A stretch of DNA of 64,000 bases from Enterobacter sp. CC120223-11 (GCF_900215375.1 NZ_OBEF01000022.1:1-64000), one strand, 5' to 3'. Counted from the stretch's first letter, positions 49,100 through 57,184 are shown. Program-made: numbers and translations. The notes: a model not told the origin generated them from the letters alone.

Positions 49100-49612
49100 C
49101 TATTGCCGCTGCTGTTCCGGCTGACGGTTGTAGCCAACCGGCCTGCTCCAGTCGTCGTCGTATTTGATATTCCCTGCAATATAAAACCACTCTATCCCGG
49201 CGTAGCTGATAGCGATATTCTCCATCATTCCGGGCGTATGCGAACCAGGCATATACGCATGAGCGGCGTCCAGGCTCATGATGACAATACTGGTGAGCGT
49301 TACACGGTAAACCTCGTACTCGATTCCCGCCTCATCAATATCGTAATAGTGGATAACAGCCTTTTGCAGTCGACGACTCTGACACAGGGCCACAGCGAAA
49401 AAGGGCGATGTTTTATCAATCTCTTTGTACAGCTTGAAACCGTTATGCTGACGAGCGCCCATTAACTTGCCGGTGCTTGAGCAAGTGATCTGGTGCATGC
49501 TGAAGCTGCTGTTCATAATTTCAATTGCGCCCTCTCGCCCCAAAGCCTTACAGCTCCCCTTAATCTGCTGCCCATTTTCATCATAGATGTACATATAAGC
49601 GGGTAATGACAT
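49100..49612 (-). CDS. hcp: type VI secretion tube protein Hcp
   Basis: 170 residues of the Hcp1/DUF796 family (MSLPAYMYIYDENGQQIKG, SPFFAVALCQSRRLQKAVIHYYD, YEVYRVTLTSIVIMS, GIEWFYIAGNIKYDDDW). Hcp hexamers stack into the T6SS tube and carry small effectors in their lumen. This is an orphan copy: no baseplate or sheath genes are in the window. It starts 9 bp after a lipoprotein immunity gene, so the cargo cassette and hcp are one transcript. Confidence 0.88.
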   Translation of the reverse strand: MSLPAYMYIYDENGQQIKGSCKALGREGAIEIMNSSFSMHQITCSSTGKLMGARQHNGFKLYKEIDKTSPFFAVALCQSRRLQKAVIHYYDIDEAGIEYEVYRVTLTSIVIMSLDAAHAYMPGSHTPGMMENIAISYAGIEWFYIAGNIKYDDDWSRPVGYNRQPEQQRQ

Positions 49613-49620
49613 TAATCACC

Positions 49621-49965
49621 TCAGTAAGCACTGAATATGTGCCCATTGTTATCAATAAAGAAAGCGTATCGATAGAAATTGTTGTTAAGCGTATACATGG
49701 TGCTGTAAACATAACCCCGTGGCAGCGTTATTTTTATACATGTTTCAGGATAACGCAGAGCCACTCGCTCTTTTACCGATGACACCTTATATTTGTCGTT
49801 CATGGTCGAAGAAATTATATAGCTGCTTACCACATCATTCTTACCTGTCGCAAAGCATATAAAATCAGGATCAACTATAATTGGCTTAATCGGCGGTAGC
49901 CGGTCTCCCACTCCGCATCCCTGAAGGAATAAGCCAAAAAAGTTAATAAATAAAAAGCGTTTCAA
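49621..49965 (-). CDS. putative T6SS immunity lipoprotein (copy 2)
   Basis: 114 residues starting at TTG (49965). Signal peptide with lipobox LFLQGC (Cys17). The mature part (ICFATGKNDVVSSYIISS.., RYPETCIKITLPRGYVYSTMYTLNNNFYRYAFFIDNNGHIF) is alike, piece by piece, to the gene at 50136-50489. Such lipoproteins are periplasmic antidotes for T6SS effectors. Its own effector gene is reduced to the remnant just upstream. Confidence 0.7.
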   Translation of the reverse strand: MKRFLFINFFGLFLQGCGVGDRLPPIKPIIVDPDFICFATGKNDVVSSYIISSTMNDKYKVSSVKERVALRYPETCIKITLPRGYVYSTMYTLNNNFYRYAFFIDNNGHIFSAY

Positions 49966-49978
49966 TCTAGAGAACTCC

Positions 49979-50136
49979 CTAAGATATTTTTATGTAGAAA
50001 AAAATATTGGCTTCCTGATGAATATTTTGGCATTGAAAAATAATTACATGTTTCACTAATAACATCAGAACCGTCCTGGTGATTAAACGCGTATTCCGAC
50101 TGGCTCTGCGGACTGCGCAGGAGCAGGTAATGACAT
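49979..50136 (-). pseudogene. collapsed hcp-effector remnant
   Basis: The 21 bp around the hcp start (49602-49622) is repeated exactly at 50126-50146; here the frame reads MSLPA as in Hcp, then loses the family and stops after 17 codons. The other end, TTAGGGAGTTCTCTAGAT-TGA before the second immunity gene, matches ATGGGGAGTTTTCCTGGA-TGA, the end of the metallopeptidase effector gene before the first. A large internal deletion seems to have removed the rest of an hcp and an effector. Confidence 0.6.
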
Positions 50137-50489
50137 TAATCACCTCCAGAATTGCTGAATAGTTCGTCGTTGTTATCAATGAAAAAATTATAACGGTAGT
50201 TTTTCCCATTTAGCGTGTATGAAGTTTCATACACATATCCCTTTGTCAGAGTCACTCTGACACAGCTGTCTGGATAATGCAGAACAGCATAATCCTTTTC
50301 AGCAATGGTTTTATAGTTATCGCCCTGCATTGAATGCACACTGTAGCGACTCAACGTGTCTTTTTCATCGACAGAAAAGCAAAGAGAGTCATTAATAATC
50401 GCGTAACTTCGCCAAGAACCAACCCCACCGTTTTCGCCCGGGCAGCCAGTTAATAATGTCAGCGTAAAAATGAGTAATATTCGTTTCAT
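50136..50489 (-). CDS. putative T6SS immunity lipoprotein (copy 1)
   Basis: 117 residues from the ATG at 50489, which overlaps the effector stop as ATGA. Signal peptide with lipobox LLTGC. The mature part shares with copy 2 the pattern CFSVDEKDTLSRYSVHS, HYPDSCVRVTLTKGYVYETSYTLNGKNYRYNFFIDNNDELF. Direct coupling to the metallopeptidase gene marks it as the cognate immunity protein, probably in the periplasm. Its last codons (GGAGGTGAT) form the ribosome site of the following hcp-like start. Confidence 0.75.
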   Translation of the reverse strand: MKRILLIFTLTLLTGCPGENGGVGSWRSYAIINDSLCFSVDEKDTLSRYSVHSMQGDNYKTIAEKDYAVLHYPDSCVRVTLTKGYVYETSYTLNGKNYRYNFFIDNNDELFSNSGGD

Positions 50490-51052
50490 CCAGGAAAACT
50501 CCCCATCACTTTTTCATAGCGCGCTATGAGCTGTTCTCCTGGTTCACCAGGATCATAATTGCGCAGATTATAAAGATTACTATGCCCATAAAATCCGTAT
50601 GATTTTAGTAACCAGTAATCGCTAACTATACTTGCCTGCTGCTCCATCCCGTACTCAGAAAGACCTGGTTTGTCCAGGTCATAAGAGTAATCAACCGCCC
50701 ATGAAAATATCCCACGTGTCTTTACCCACATTCCATGCTGCCGCTGCCAGACGTGCATCATTTCATGTAAGAAAAGATGCTGCCCATCAATGCGCTTCAG
50801 CCCCTTTGAAGGTTGCGAGAAATCAGGCTGATATACCCCTTCCTGAAAGTACATTTCACCGTTTGGTGTCATAGCGGTATCATTTTTTTGCAAATTAAAT
50901 GGCAGGTAACTTCCTCGATGGATCCAGACTTCACCGTAGCGAATTGAAAAAGCAAAAAGTGTACGAGCTAAATTAATCTCACCGAGCGTTAGTCGTCGCA
51001 AACCACCTTTATCTATATCGTTCATATCTCGGATCATGACAGATCTCTTCAA
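50486..51052 (-). CDS. putative T6SS zinc-metallopeptidase effector
   Basis: 188 residues if begun at the TTG at 51052, 183 if at the ATG at 51037. The zinc motif HEMMH (96-100 in the long form) lies in LFLHEMMHVWQRQHGMW; Glu137 in YGMEQQASIVSDYW may be the third ligand, as in gluzincins. There is no signal peptide and no PAAR or VgrG part, so delivery through the Hcp lumen is likely. The next gene is a lipoprotein immunity candidate, so the target should be in the periplasm. Similar short proteins are often labelled Rhs or Vgr-related without basis. Confidence 0.7.
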   Translation of the reverse strand: MKRSVMIRDMNDIDKGGLRRLTLGEINLARTLFAFSIRYGEVWIHRGSYLPFNLQKNDTAMTPNGEMYFQEGVYQPDFSQPSKGLKRIDGQHLFLHEMMHVWQRQHGMWVKTRGIFSWAVDYSYDLDKPGLSEYGMEQQASIVSDYWLLKSYGFYGHSNLYNLRNYDPGEPGEQLIARYEKVMGSFPG

Positions 51053-51252
51053 TTAGACAGAGTTCCTTCATAACCCTTAACCTGAATTTTTTCACGAATA
51101 ATTCTTGAGGAAACTTCTCAAATAATAAATAAGCAGACAAAGCTCACGCATTCCACGCTATTAATAAGTGTTATCGTAATAACGTAAAAATCGCACAAAT
51201 TAAAGCGCCCCAACCATCAAACTAGAGGCGCATATAACAGTGAAACGGTGTA

Positions 51253-51594
51253 TTACGCGGTTTGCCAGTACCCAACCCCAACCACCAAAATCACATTCAC
51301 CACCACGCTCAGCATAAACCAGGTTTTAAACGGCTGTTTCTGGGTCTTATGGCGAAACAGCTGTTGGGCGAACAGGGCGCCAACCCAACCGCCGATAAGG
51401 CCAAATATCAGCAGCGTGATTTCCGGGACGCGGCGCCACTCCCGGCGGGCGGCCTGCTTGTCTGCGCCGTAGATAAGAAAAGTGAGGATATTGAGGGCAA
51501 GCAGCGCGGCCAAGACGGAAGGCTGCACGTACAGACTTGCTCCCACGGTGAGCACAAGCAGGCCATAACAAAGTAGATTAATGCTCATCGCCAT
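51253..51594 (-). CDS. DUF1294 family membrane protein
   Basis: 113 residues with four hydrophobic segments (about 4-23, 27-42, 58-75 and 90-108) and the family motif YGADKQAARREWRRVPE..LLIFGLIGGWVGALFAQQLFRHKT. Function unknown; in other bacteria the domain is fused to cold-shock domains. It starts 3 bp after the upstream gene, so the two are one operon. G+C returns to core level here, so the island ends at or before this gene. Confidence 0.82.
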   Translation of the reverse strand: MAMSINLLCYGLLVLTVGASLYVQPSVLAALLALNILTFLIYGADKQAARREWRRVPEITLLIFGLIGGWVGALFAQQLFRHKTQKQPFKTWFMLSVVVNVILVVGVGYWQTA

Positions 51595-51597
51595 GAC

Positions 51598-52227
51598 TTA
51601 CTCCACTCGCCGATAAACCGGCACCCGGCGCGTGGTATGGGTGATCGTATCAAACGCATCCACCTCGGCGGTGGCAATCTTCATGCCGGACTTTCTCAGG
51701 GTGGAAACGTCCGCTGCAATGCGCTGCATGCCAAACCAGAACAGGCCATCAAGGGCTGTCACGTGCAGGCCATTTTCCAGCGCTAGCTTCAGGCGCTGGC
51801 GCGGGGCTTTCACCTGTTTGGCGATCTCCTGATACGGCGTATTCGTCGCCTCGCCTGAGGTCACGCGGCGAATGCGGTTCGAGAAGCGGTAGCGGAATTC
51901 ATCGGGGATCTGGCTGAGATCCGTTTTCAGGCTGTAAACGCAGCCGTAGCGGTTGTCGCTAATGGTCACGGCTTTGCGGCTGAGCTGCAGTTCCCCGCGC
52001 AGGCGGTCGATCAGTTGAGGCGCACGGATAAGCTGCAAGCGAAAAGGCAGTTCGAAGCTGGTCACGTAGTCCACATTCAGCAGCGCCAGGCGAAGGCGCG
52101 CTTCGCTTCCGGCCTTTTCCTGCCGACATTCGTCCAACACTTCGGCCCACTGCTGCGCGAGCCTTGGCGATTCATTGATTTCGGTAAACTGATATTTTTC
52201 AATCTGGTAATCGATGCGTGCTGTCAT
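51598..52227 (-). CDS. uncharacterised protein with two winged-helix-like repeats
   Basis: 209 residues, no signal peptide or TM. Two similar segments (RLRLALLNVDYVTSFELPFRL..LRGEL..I at about 45-90 and RLKLALENGLHVTALDGLFWF..LRKSGMKI at about 140-185) fit the pattern of winged helix units seen in small phage-type HTH proteins. A DNA-binding role is inferred. Not present at this place in E. coli K-12. Confidence 0.6.
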   Translation of the reverse strand: MTARIDYQIEKYQFTEINESPRLAQQWAEVLDECRQEKAGSEARLRLALLNVDYVTSFELPFRLQLIRAPQLIDRLRGELQLSRKAVTISDNRYGCVYSLKTDLSQIPDEFRYRFSNRIRRVTSGEATNTPYQEIAKQVKAPRQRLKLALENGLHVTALDGLFWFGMQRIAADVSTLRKSGMKIATAEVDAFDTITHTTRRVPVYRRVE

Positions 52228-52406
52228 GGCTGCTTCCTTACCCGCCTGCCGTCAAAGGTGGCTCACTTTACCGCATAAAACTTATTCAACGCTATCTCCT
52301 CACCCGACAGAATAAAATTAAACAAATCGCGGTCTTGTTGCTTGCGCCGCGGCTGTCTAAAATCCACACTCTTTTATTAATTCTTCCCCGTGCGGGTGAA
52401 ATCACA

Positions 52407-53273
52407 ATGCAAGACAGTAAATTAGCCGCTCTGCGCCAGAAGCACTGGAAAAAAAACCTGCCGCTTTTGGTCGCAAAAGATGCCCGCGCCGGTGATCCTT
52501 ATAACTACTATTCAGTGCACCTGGTTGATGTCGATCGCAATCGCTATCAGCTAAGAAACTATCAGCACCGTACGGCGACGCTTGCCCGCTGGGACTACGA
52601 CGAAAAAGTCTGGGTTGATGAACGCCGTATGACGGTGGCAGAAATTGATGAGATGCAGGCGGAAATCATTCATCACCGCAGCTTCGGGCAGATCCCGTTC
52701 TCCGGCATTCTCGCATTCAGCTTCAACCGCTTTACGCGTCTGGCCTATCTCAAAACGCTGATTGCTCGTGGCAAAGGCAGGCTGGTCTCCTCCTTCTTTG
52801 CCAGCAAGGAGCTCAAAAGCCGCGACCGTATCGCCCTGCTCAACCTGCTGGTGAACGAGTATGTGCAGCAGCGCCCTTCGCGGCTGAATGCGGGCATCTC
52901 AATAGATGAAGTGATCGACATGCTGTACGGCAGGCTGTGGTACAAGCACATCCGCAACGAAGAGTTCCGCCGCAAGGTGCGCCTGCTGCTGAAATCCCTG
53001 GTCATCACGGGTGACCTCGCCCAGGAAGGTATCCTCTATTACGTTCAGCCAAAGTCCGTGGCGACCATCGTTGAGTTTGAAAAAGAAGAACGTCGCGCCC
53101 GGCAGCAGGAAAAAATGCAGCGCAATATTGTGCGCCTGATGATTGTCATTACCGCCGCCACGGTGCTCATTACCCTTGCGCTGCTTGGGCTTGCGGGCGT
53201 TATAGACCTTCACGAAGTCTGGCAGTTCCTGCGCAACCTTAACCCGTTCAGCGTGCTGATGAAGCTGGTCTGA
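52407..53273 (+). CDS. uncharacterised membrane-anchored protein
   Basis: 288 residues from the ATG at 52407 (MQDSKLAALRQKHWKKNLP); a longer frame to 52218 overlaps the divergent gene. The soluble N-terminal part has a region that looks like a helical domain (GKGRLVSSFFASKELKSRDRIALLNLL), and a single TM (about 240-262, IVRLMIVITAATVLITLALLGLAGV) is close to the C-terminus. I do not recognise a family. Confidence 0.7.
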   Translation: MQDSKLAALRQKHWKKNLPLLVAKDARAGDPYNYYSVHLVDVDRNRYQLRNYQHRTATLARWDYDEKVWVDERRMTVAEIDEMQAEIIHHRSFGQIPFSGILAFSFNRFTRLAYLKTLIARGKGRLVSSFFASKELKSRDRIALLNLLVNEYVQQRPSRLNAGISIDEVIDMLYGRLWYKHIRNEEFRRKVRLLLKSLVITGDLAQEGILYYVQPKSVATIVEFEKEERRARQQEKMQRNIVRLMIVITAATVLITLALLGLAGVIDLHEVWQFLRNLNPFSVLMKLV

Positions 53274-53361
53274 GCCACGCCTTGATCTGCGTCCTTTCCG
53301 CATCCCGGACGCAGGTCTATGCTTACCTCTGCAGTCACTATAAAAATTCAGAGGCATTGTC

Positions 53362-53592
53362 GTGGATAAAGAATTACTTGATGCGGGATACCGCCTTTAC
53401 AGCGGTGAAAAAATCGACGTCTATTTTAATACCGGGCTTTGCCAGCACTCTGGCAACTGCGTGCGGGGCAGCAGCGCGCTGTTTAACCTCAAGCGCAAAC
53501 CCTGGATCATGCCGGACAACGTGGATACAGAAACCGTCCAGCGCGTGATCGACACCTGCCCGAGCGGGGCGCTGAAATACCGTCTTAAATAA
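53362..53592 (+). CDS. yjdI: 4Fe-4S mono-cluster protein YjdI
   Basis: 76 residues. Cys in TGLCQHSGNCVRG and DTCPSGAL form the divergent Fe-S cluster domain (Fer4_19). In E. coli it is paired with yjdJ, as here (12 bp apart). It probably serves as a small electron carrier; the partner is unknown. Confidence 0.88.
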   Translation: MDKELLDAGYRLYSGEKIDVYFNTGLCQHSGNCVRGSSALFNLKRKPWIMPDNVDTETVQRVIDTCPSGALKYRLK

Positions 53593-53604
53593 GCCGAGGG
53601 AACC

Positions 53605-53877
53605 ATGGAAATTCTGGAAGGTAACACCAGTTTTTACGTTAATGACGCCGAAGGTAACCGGGTCGCCGAGGTGGTCTTCGTGCCCACCGGCGAGCATCTG
53701 ACTATCATCGAGCACACCGATGTCGACGAAAGTCTCAAGGGCCAGGGCGTTGGCAAGCAGCTGGTAGCGAAAGTGGTGGAGCGTATGCGCCGCGAAAACC
53801 GCAAAATCATCCCGCTCTGCCCGTTCGCCAAACATGAGTTTGATACCACCCCGGAATACGCCGACATTCGGGCGTAA
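53605..53877 (+). CDS. yjdJ: GNAT-family acetyltransferase-like protein YjdJ
   Basis: 90 residues, the E. coli length. A minimal GNAT fold with the acetyl-CoA binding loop [23 protein letters not shown] and the [21 protein letters not shown] tail (Yjdj-type acyltransferase). The substrate is unknown. Downstream partner of yjdI. Confidence 0.9.
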   Translation: MEILEGNTSFYVNDAEGNRVAEVVFVPTGEHLTIIEHTDVDESLKGQGVGKQLVAKVVERMRRENRKIIPLCPFAKHEFDTTPEYADIRA

Positions 53878-53935
53878 ACCTCTGCCAGTGGGGCCTCACG
53901 CTTCGCTGGCCGTCCTGATTTCCCTCAACGTAATA

Positions 53936-54817
53936 TTACAGGCAAGCTTCCTGAAGATGAGCAATAAAGTGGCTCAGCTTTGGCAGCGGCCGCAAATCCT
54001 GACGATACAGCAAATGGACCGGGCGAGGCGCGGGGAGCCAGTTATCCAGCACCCGAATCAAACGACCGTCACGCAGTTCATCGGTGAGCAAAATTTCGGG
54101 CTGGAGCAGCAGCCCCGCTCCGGCAATCGCAGCCATTTTCAGCCCCAGACCGTCGTTACAGGCCAGCACCGGGTCGCGCCGCCAGGGGCTTTCTGTCTCA
54201 TGCCCCGCCAAATGCCACTCGTTGCGGGCAGTCCAGACCATGTGCGACAGGCAGCGATGCGCCGCCAAATCCTCCGGCGTTTTCGGCACGCCTGCGCGGG
54301 CGAGGTAGTCCGGCGAGGCACAAATCACCATCCTGTACTGACAGAGCGGTTTCGCCACCAGGTCACCGTCTCGTAAATCACCAATCCGTACGGCGAGGTC
54401 GAACCCCTCTTCCACCAGGCTCACCACCCGGTTGCTGAGATCGAGTTCTGCCCGCACGTCCGGGTAGCGTTGTAAAAAAGTCGCCAGCGCCGGGGCCACC
54501 ACGCAGGCGCCAAAGGAAGTGGGTGCGCTGATGCGCAGCGTGCCAGAAGGTGCCACCCGCAGCCGTTCGACGGAGGCTTCAGCCGCCGTCACCTGCTCCA
54601 GCACACGGCGACACTCTTCCACGTACACGCGTCCGGCGTCGGTCAGGCTCTGGCGGCGGGTTGTTCGATCCAGCAGGCGAACGTTCAGCGCGCTTTCCAG
54701 CTGGCTGATGTACTTCCCTACCATCACCGCAGAAATCTCCAGCCGTGCCGACGCCGCGGTAAAACTCCCGCTGTCGGCCACCGCCACGAAAATCTCCATA
54801 CTGCGAAGTTTATCCAT
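53936..54817 (-). CDS. LysR-family transcriptional regulator
   Basis: 293 residues from MDKLRSMEIFVAVADSGSF; a GTG four codons earlier is possible. N-terminal winged HTH (about 1-60) and a C-terminal periplasmic-binding-like domain (about 90-290: LRISAPTSFGACVVAPALATF). It belongs to the CrgA/PA2206-like group that often governs a divergent oxidoreductase gene. The short-chain dehydrogenase 99 bp away on the other strand is the likely target. Confidence 0.9.
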   Translation of the reverse strand: MDKLRSMEIFVAVADSGSFTAASARLEISAVMVGKYISQLESALNVRLLDRTTRRQSLTDAGRVYVEECRRVLEQVTAAEASVERLRVAPSGTLRISAPTSFGACVVAPALATFLQRYPDVRAELDLSNRVVSLVEEGFDLAVRIGDLRDGDLVAKPLCQYRMVICASPDYLARAGVPKTPEDLAAHRCLSHMVWTARNEWHLAGHETESPWRRDPVLACNDGLGLKMAAIAGAGLLLQPEILLTDELRDGRLIRVLDNWLPAPRPVHLLYRQDLRPLPKLSHFIAHLQEACL

Positions 54818-54916
54818 ATTGCTAACCACAGATTAATAATGTTCGAACCGAAGGCCAGTTTATCGCACAAATAATTTAGTAAAGAATAGCCTTCAGACCA
54901 AAATGAGGATCCTGCT

Positions 54917-55525
54917 ATGAAAATTGTGATCGTGGGTGCCAGCGGTACCCTGGGCCGTGCGGTAGTGGCCGAACTGGAAAAAGATGCCCGACATGAACTG
55001 ATTCGCGTGGGTCGTCATAACGGCGATTTACAGGTGGATTTGACCGATGAAGCCAGCGTGGACGCGCTCTTTGCCCGCACCGGGAAAGTCGATGCGATTA
55101 TCGCCACAACGGGCAACGTCTTCTTTGGCCCGCTGGCAGAAATGACTGCGGAAAACTTTGCCGTTGGCCTGCAGGACAAACTGCTCGGTCAGGTGCGCCT
55201 GGCGTTAAAGGGCCAGCATATCCTCAACGACGGCGGCTCCATCACCTTAACCAGCGGCATTATTGCCGATGAGCCGATTGCGCAGGGAGTGAACGCGACA
55301 GCCGTGAATACCGCGCTGGCCGGTTTTGTGAAAGCGGCGGCGTGCGAACTGCCGCGTGGGATTAGAATCAACCTGGTCAGCCCGACGATGCTCACGGAAT
55401 CAGAAGCAGCCTACGGCCCGTTTTTCCCAGGGTTTGAAAGCGTTCCAGCCGCACGGGCGGCGCTGGCCTATCGTCGCAGCGCGGAAGGGGTACAAAGCGG
55501 ACAGGTATTTAAGGTCGGGTATTAA
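54917..55525 (+). CDS. short-chain dehydrogenase/reductase
   Basis: 202 residues. The Rossmann motif GASGTLG at 7-13, DLTDEASVDALFA, and TTGN/ITLTSGI follow the SDR pattern. The usual active-site Tyr-x-x-x-Lys is replaced by VNATAVNTAL, so this is an atypical SDR whose catalytic activity is uncertain. Divergent from the LysR gene. Confidence 0.85.
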   Translation: MKIVIVGASGTLGRAVVAELEKDARHELIRVGRHNGDLQVDLTDEASVDALFARTGKVDAIIATTGNVFFGPLAEMTAENFAVGLQDKLLGQVRLALKGQHILNDGGSITLTSGIIADEPIAQGVNATAVNTALAGFVKAAACELPRGIRINLVSPTMLTESEAAYGPFFPGFESVPAARAALAYRRSAEGVQSGQVFKVGY

Positions 55526-55526
55526 C

Positions 55527-55558
55527 AAAAAAGGGATCGCCAGTGCGATCCCTTTTCT
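55527..55558 (+). terminator. bidirectional terminator
   Basis: AAGGGATCGC-cagt-GCGATCCCTT with an A-run before and TTTTCTC after, between the convergent SDR gene and yqaE. Confidence 0.88.
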
Positions 55559-55564
55559 CTGTTA

Positions 55565-55723
55565 TCAGTCTTTGGTTTGCACCCAAAATGCGTGGATCAG
55601 CCCCGGAATATAGCCGAGCAGCGTCAGTACAATATTGATGATAAACGCCCAGCCGAACCCTTTACCCAGCAGTACGCCAAGCGGTGGGATCAGAATGGTA
55701 AAAACAACACGCCAGAAACCCAT
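55565..55723 (-). CDS. yqaE: Pmp3/YqaE-family small membrane protein
   Basis: 52 residues: MGFWRVVFTILIPPLGVLLG, then KGFGWAFIINIVLTLLGYIPG and LIHAFWVQTKD. Two TM helices. Relatives (Pmp3, RCI2) affect membrane potential and stress tolerance. It is nearly identical to E. coli YqaE. It was found by reading the sequence as it is below common length limits. Confidence 0.93.
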   Translation of the reverse strand: MGFWRVVFTILIPPLGVLLGKGFGWAFIINIVLTLLGYIPGLIHAFWVQTKD

Positions 55724-55878
55724 ACAAACTCCATGCAATTAAATAAAAAGAGAAATATCTCTAAAGCGTAGCCATTGTTACCCGTAGCGCCATTTTCGCC
55801 CATCGCGTTTACCCTCTTTTACCTTTTGCGGCAATGTGCGCTAAGGTATAGCGACAGACCTCAATAAAGGAGAGCAAC

Positions 55879-56058
55879 ATGTATTCCGTAGGCGATCTGG
55901 TGCAGCCGGTTATGGGCGGCCCGAAAATGAAAATTATCGACGTTAACGGCGATCAAATAGTGACCGTAGCCGCGAGTGATGAACAAGGGCAAAAATATAC
56001 CCTGAAAGCGGTAGATGTTGCGCCTTATCATGAAGAAGGTGATTTTGGCGTGTGCTGA
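55879..56058 (+). CDS. DUF2158 (YodC-like) small protein
   Basis: 59 residues, MYSVGDLVQPVMGGPKMKII at the start, an SH3-like beta-barrel of the DUF2158 family. Ribosome site AAAGGAGAGCAAC. A possible promoter has TTGCGG (55826-55831) and TATAGC (55847-55852). Function unknown. E. coli has ygaV-ygaP between yqaE and stpA; here this gene holds the place. Confidence 0.85.
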   Translation: MYSVGDLVQPVMGGPKMKIIDVNGDQIVTVAASDEQGQKYTLKAVDVAPYHEEGDFGVC

Positions 56059-56092
56059 AAAAACGGTGAGGGAAACCTCACCGCCTCATGCA

Positions 56093-56494
56093 TTAAATCA
56101 GAAAATCGTCGAGCGTTTTACCGTCAGCAATAGCCTGAGCAATCGGTTTTGGCATTCTGCCCTGGCCGGTCCAGGACTTTTGCTCACCGTTGAGATCGGT
56201 GAAGCGATATTTTGCCGGGCGCGCTGCGCGTTTTTTCGCTGCGTTTGCAGATGCAGCCGAATCACCCAGCAGCTCATCCGGAGAGATCCCTTCGGCTTTC
56301 ATCAGCTCAAGCAGGCTGTTGATTTTATTTTGCTTCTCAGCCATGCCTTCACGCAGGCTCTCTTCTTCACTGCGTTTTTCTTCAGTCACGATCCTGAATT
56401 TTTCCAGCATCTCTTCAAGAACGTCAATGGAGAATTCTCGCGCCATCGCGCGCAGTGTGCGAATATTATTAAGTTTGTGTAACATATTAGACAT
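56093..56494 (-). CDS. stpA: H-NS paralogue StpA
   Basis: 133 residues from MSNMLHKLNNIRTLRAMARE. N-terminal coiled-coil oligomerisation region (about 1-65), linker, and C-terminal DNA-binding domain with WTGQGRMPKPIAQAI (the TGQGR-P loop that enters A/T-rich minor grooves). StpA silences foreign genes and has RNA chaperone activity. The AT-rich island and the bap promoter region in this window are plausible targets. Confidence 0.95.
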   Translation of the reverse strand: MSNMLHKLNNIRTLRAMAREFSIDVLEEMLEKFRIVTEEKRSEEESLREGMAEKQNKINSLLELMKAEGISPDELLGDSAASANAAKKRAARPAKYRFTDLNGEQKSWTGQGRMPKPIAQAIADGKTLDDFLI

Positions 56495-56742
56495 ATATGA
56501 TTTAAATTCCTTTCCGCTGGCTAAAAAATGATACTGCGAAAACAATTGTATTATAGCGAACGTTCTTTTTCCACCCACAATGTGCAGTCATCACGCTAAT
56601 CAATATTAATTGAAATATATTACCCATAACAATTAAACACTATTTTTATATATCAGAAGTAAATAATTTTAAGCGGCTGAATAAAAGCGCTGAAGTCTAC
56701 CGTGCGGCTATTATCCTGAGGCGGCAAACTCTTTCTTCATTG

Positions 56743-57123
56743 TCAGAAGGTTAGCGAAGCGGTGGCTGAATACGCGCCGCATAAAAACCCACAAAAATCG
56801 CATACCAAATCAAATGCATCGACCAGCATGAAACACCATACTTTGAGACAAAACCAGATTAAGAAACTAAAAAATTTATAGATAGCACCGACTTGTCCCT
56901 GCCCTGAGCTGCTGACCTGAGCAAAATTCCCCGCTGCTGCCATGAGGCCATCAACACACTGATAAATAACAACAAACAAAACAATAGCAACAATAATAGC
57001 GCCTGGCTGTGCAAAAACCCCTCGCGCAGAGGATTTTATTAACAAAACGCCTACAAATAAAAACTTTGAGCTAGTTGTTACTTTTAATGCAGATGGATAT
57101 TCTATGCACGAAAACAGAGCCAA
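56743..57123 (-). CDS. hypothetical membrane protein, TTG start, doubtful
   Basis: 126 codons from a TTG at 57123. Three hydrophobic runs (FLFVGVLLI; AIIVAIVLFVVIYQCV; FFSFLIWFCLKVWCFMLVDAF) suggest a membrane protein. No strong ribosome site, no family recognised, and A/T-rich DNA around. It is the only sizeable frame in the 690 bp between stpA and alaE. Could equally be a decayed gene. Confidence 0.35.
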   Translation of the reverse strand: MALFSCIEYPSALKVTTSSKFLFVGVLLIKSSARGVFAQPGAIIVAIVLFVVIYQCVDGLMAAAGNFAQVSSSGQGQVGAIYKFFSFLIWFCLKVWCFMLVDAFDLVCDFCGFLCGAYSATASLTF

Positions 57124-57184
57124 CCCAAAGCACTGTTGAATACGCCAATCCCTGATTTTTTCTCTCTTACCAAGGAGCAGACCG

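Noticed and set aside
49979-50209. 76-codon minus-strand frame MGKTTVIIF..
   Set aside because: It starts inside the immunity gene copy 1 and runs out of frame through the hcp-effector remnant; no ribosome site.
44422-51252. Second attachment site (copy of the ssrA 3' end)
   Set aside because: I looked for repeats of the tRNA-like 3' end by eye across the island and found none.
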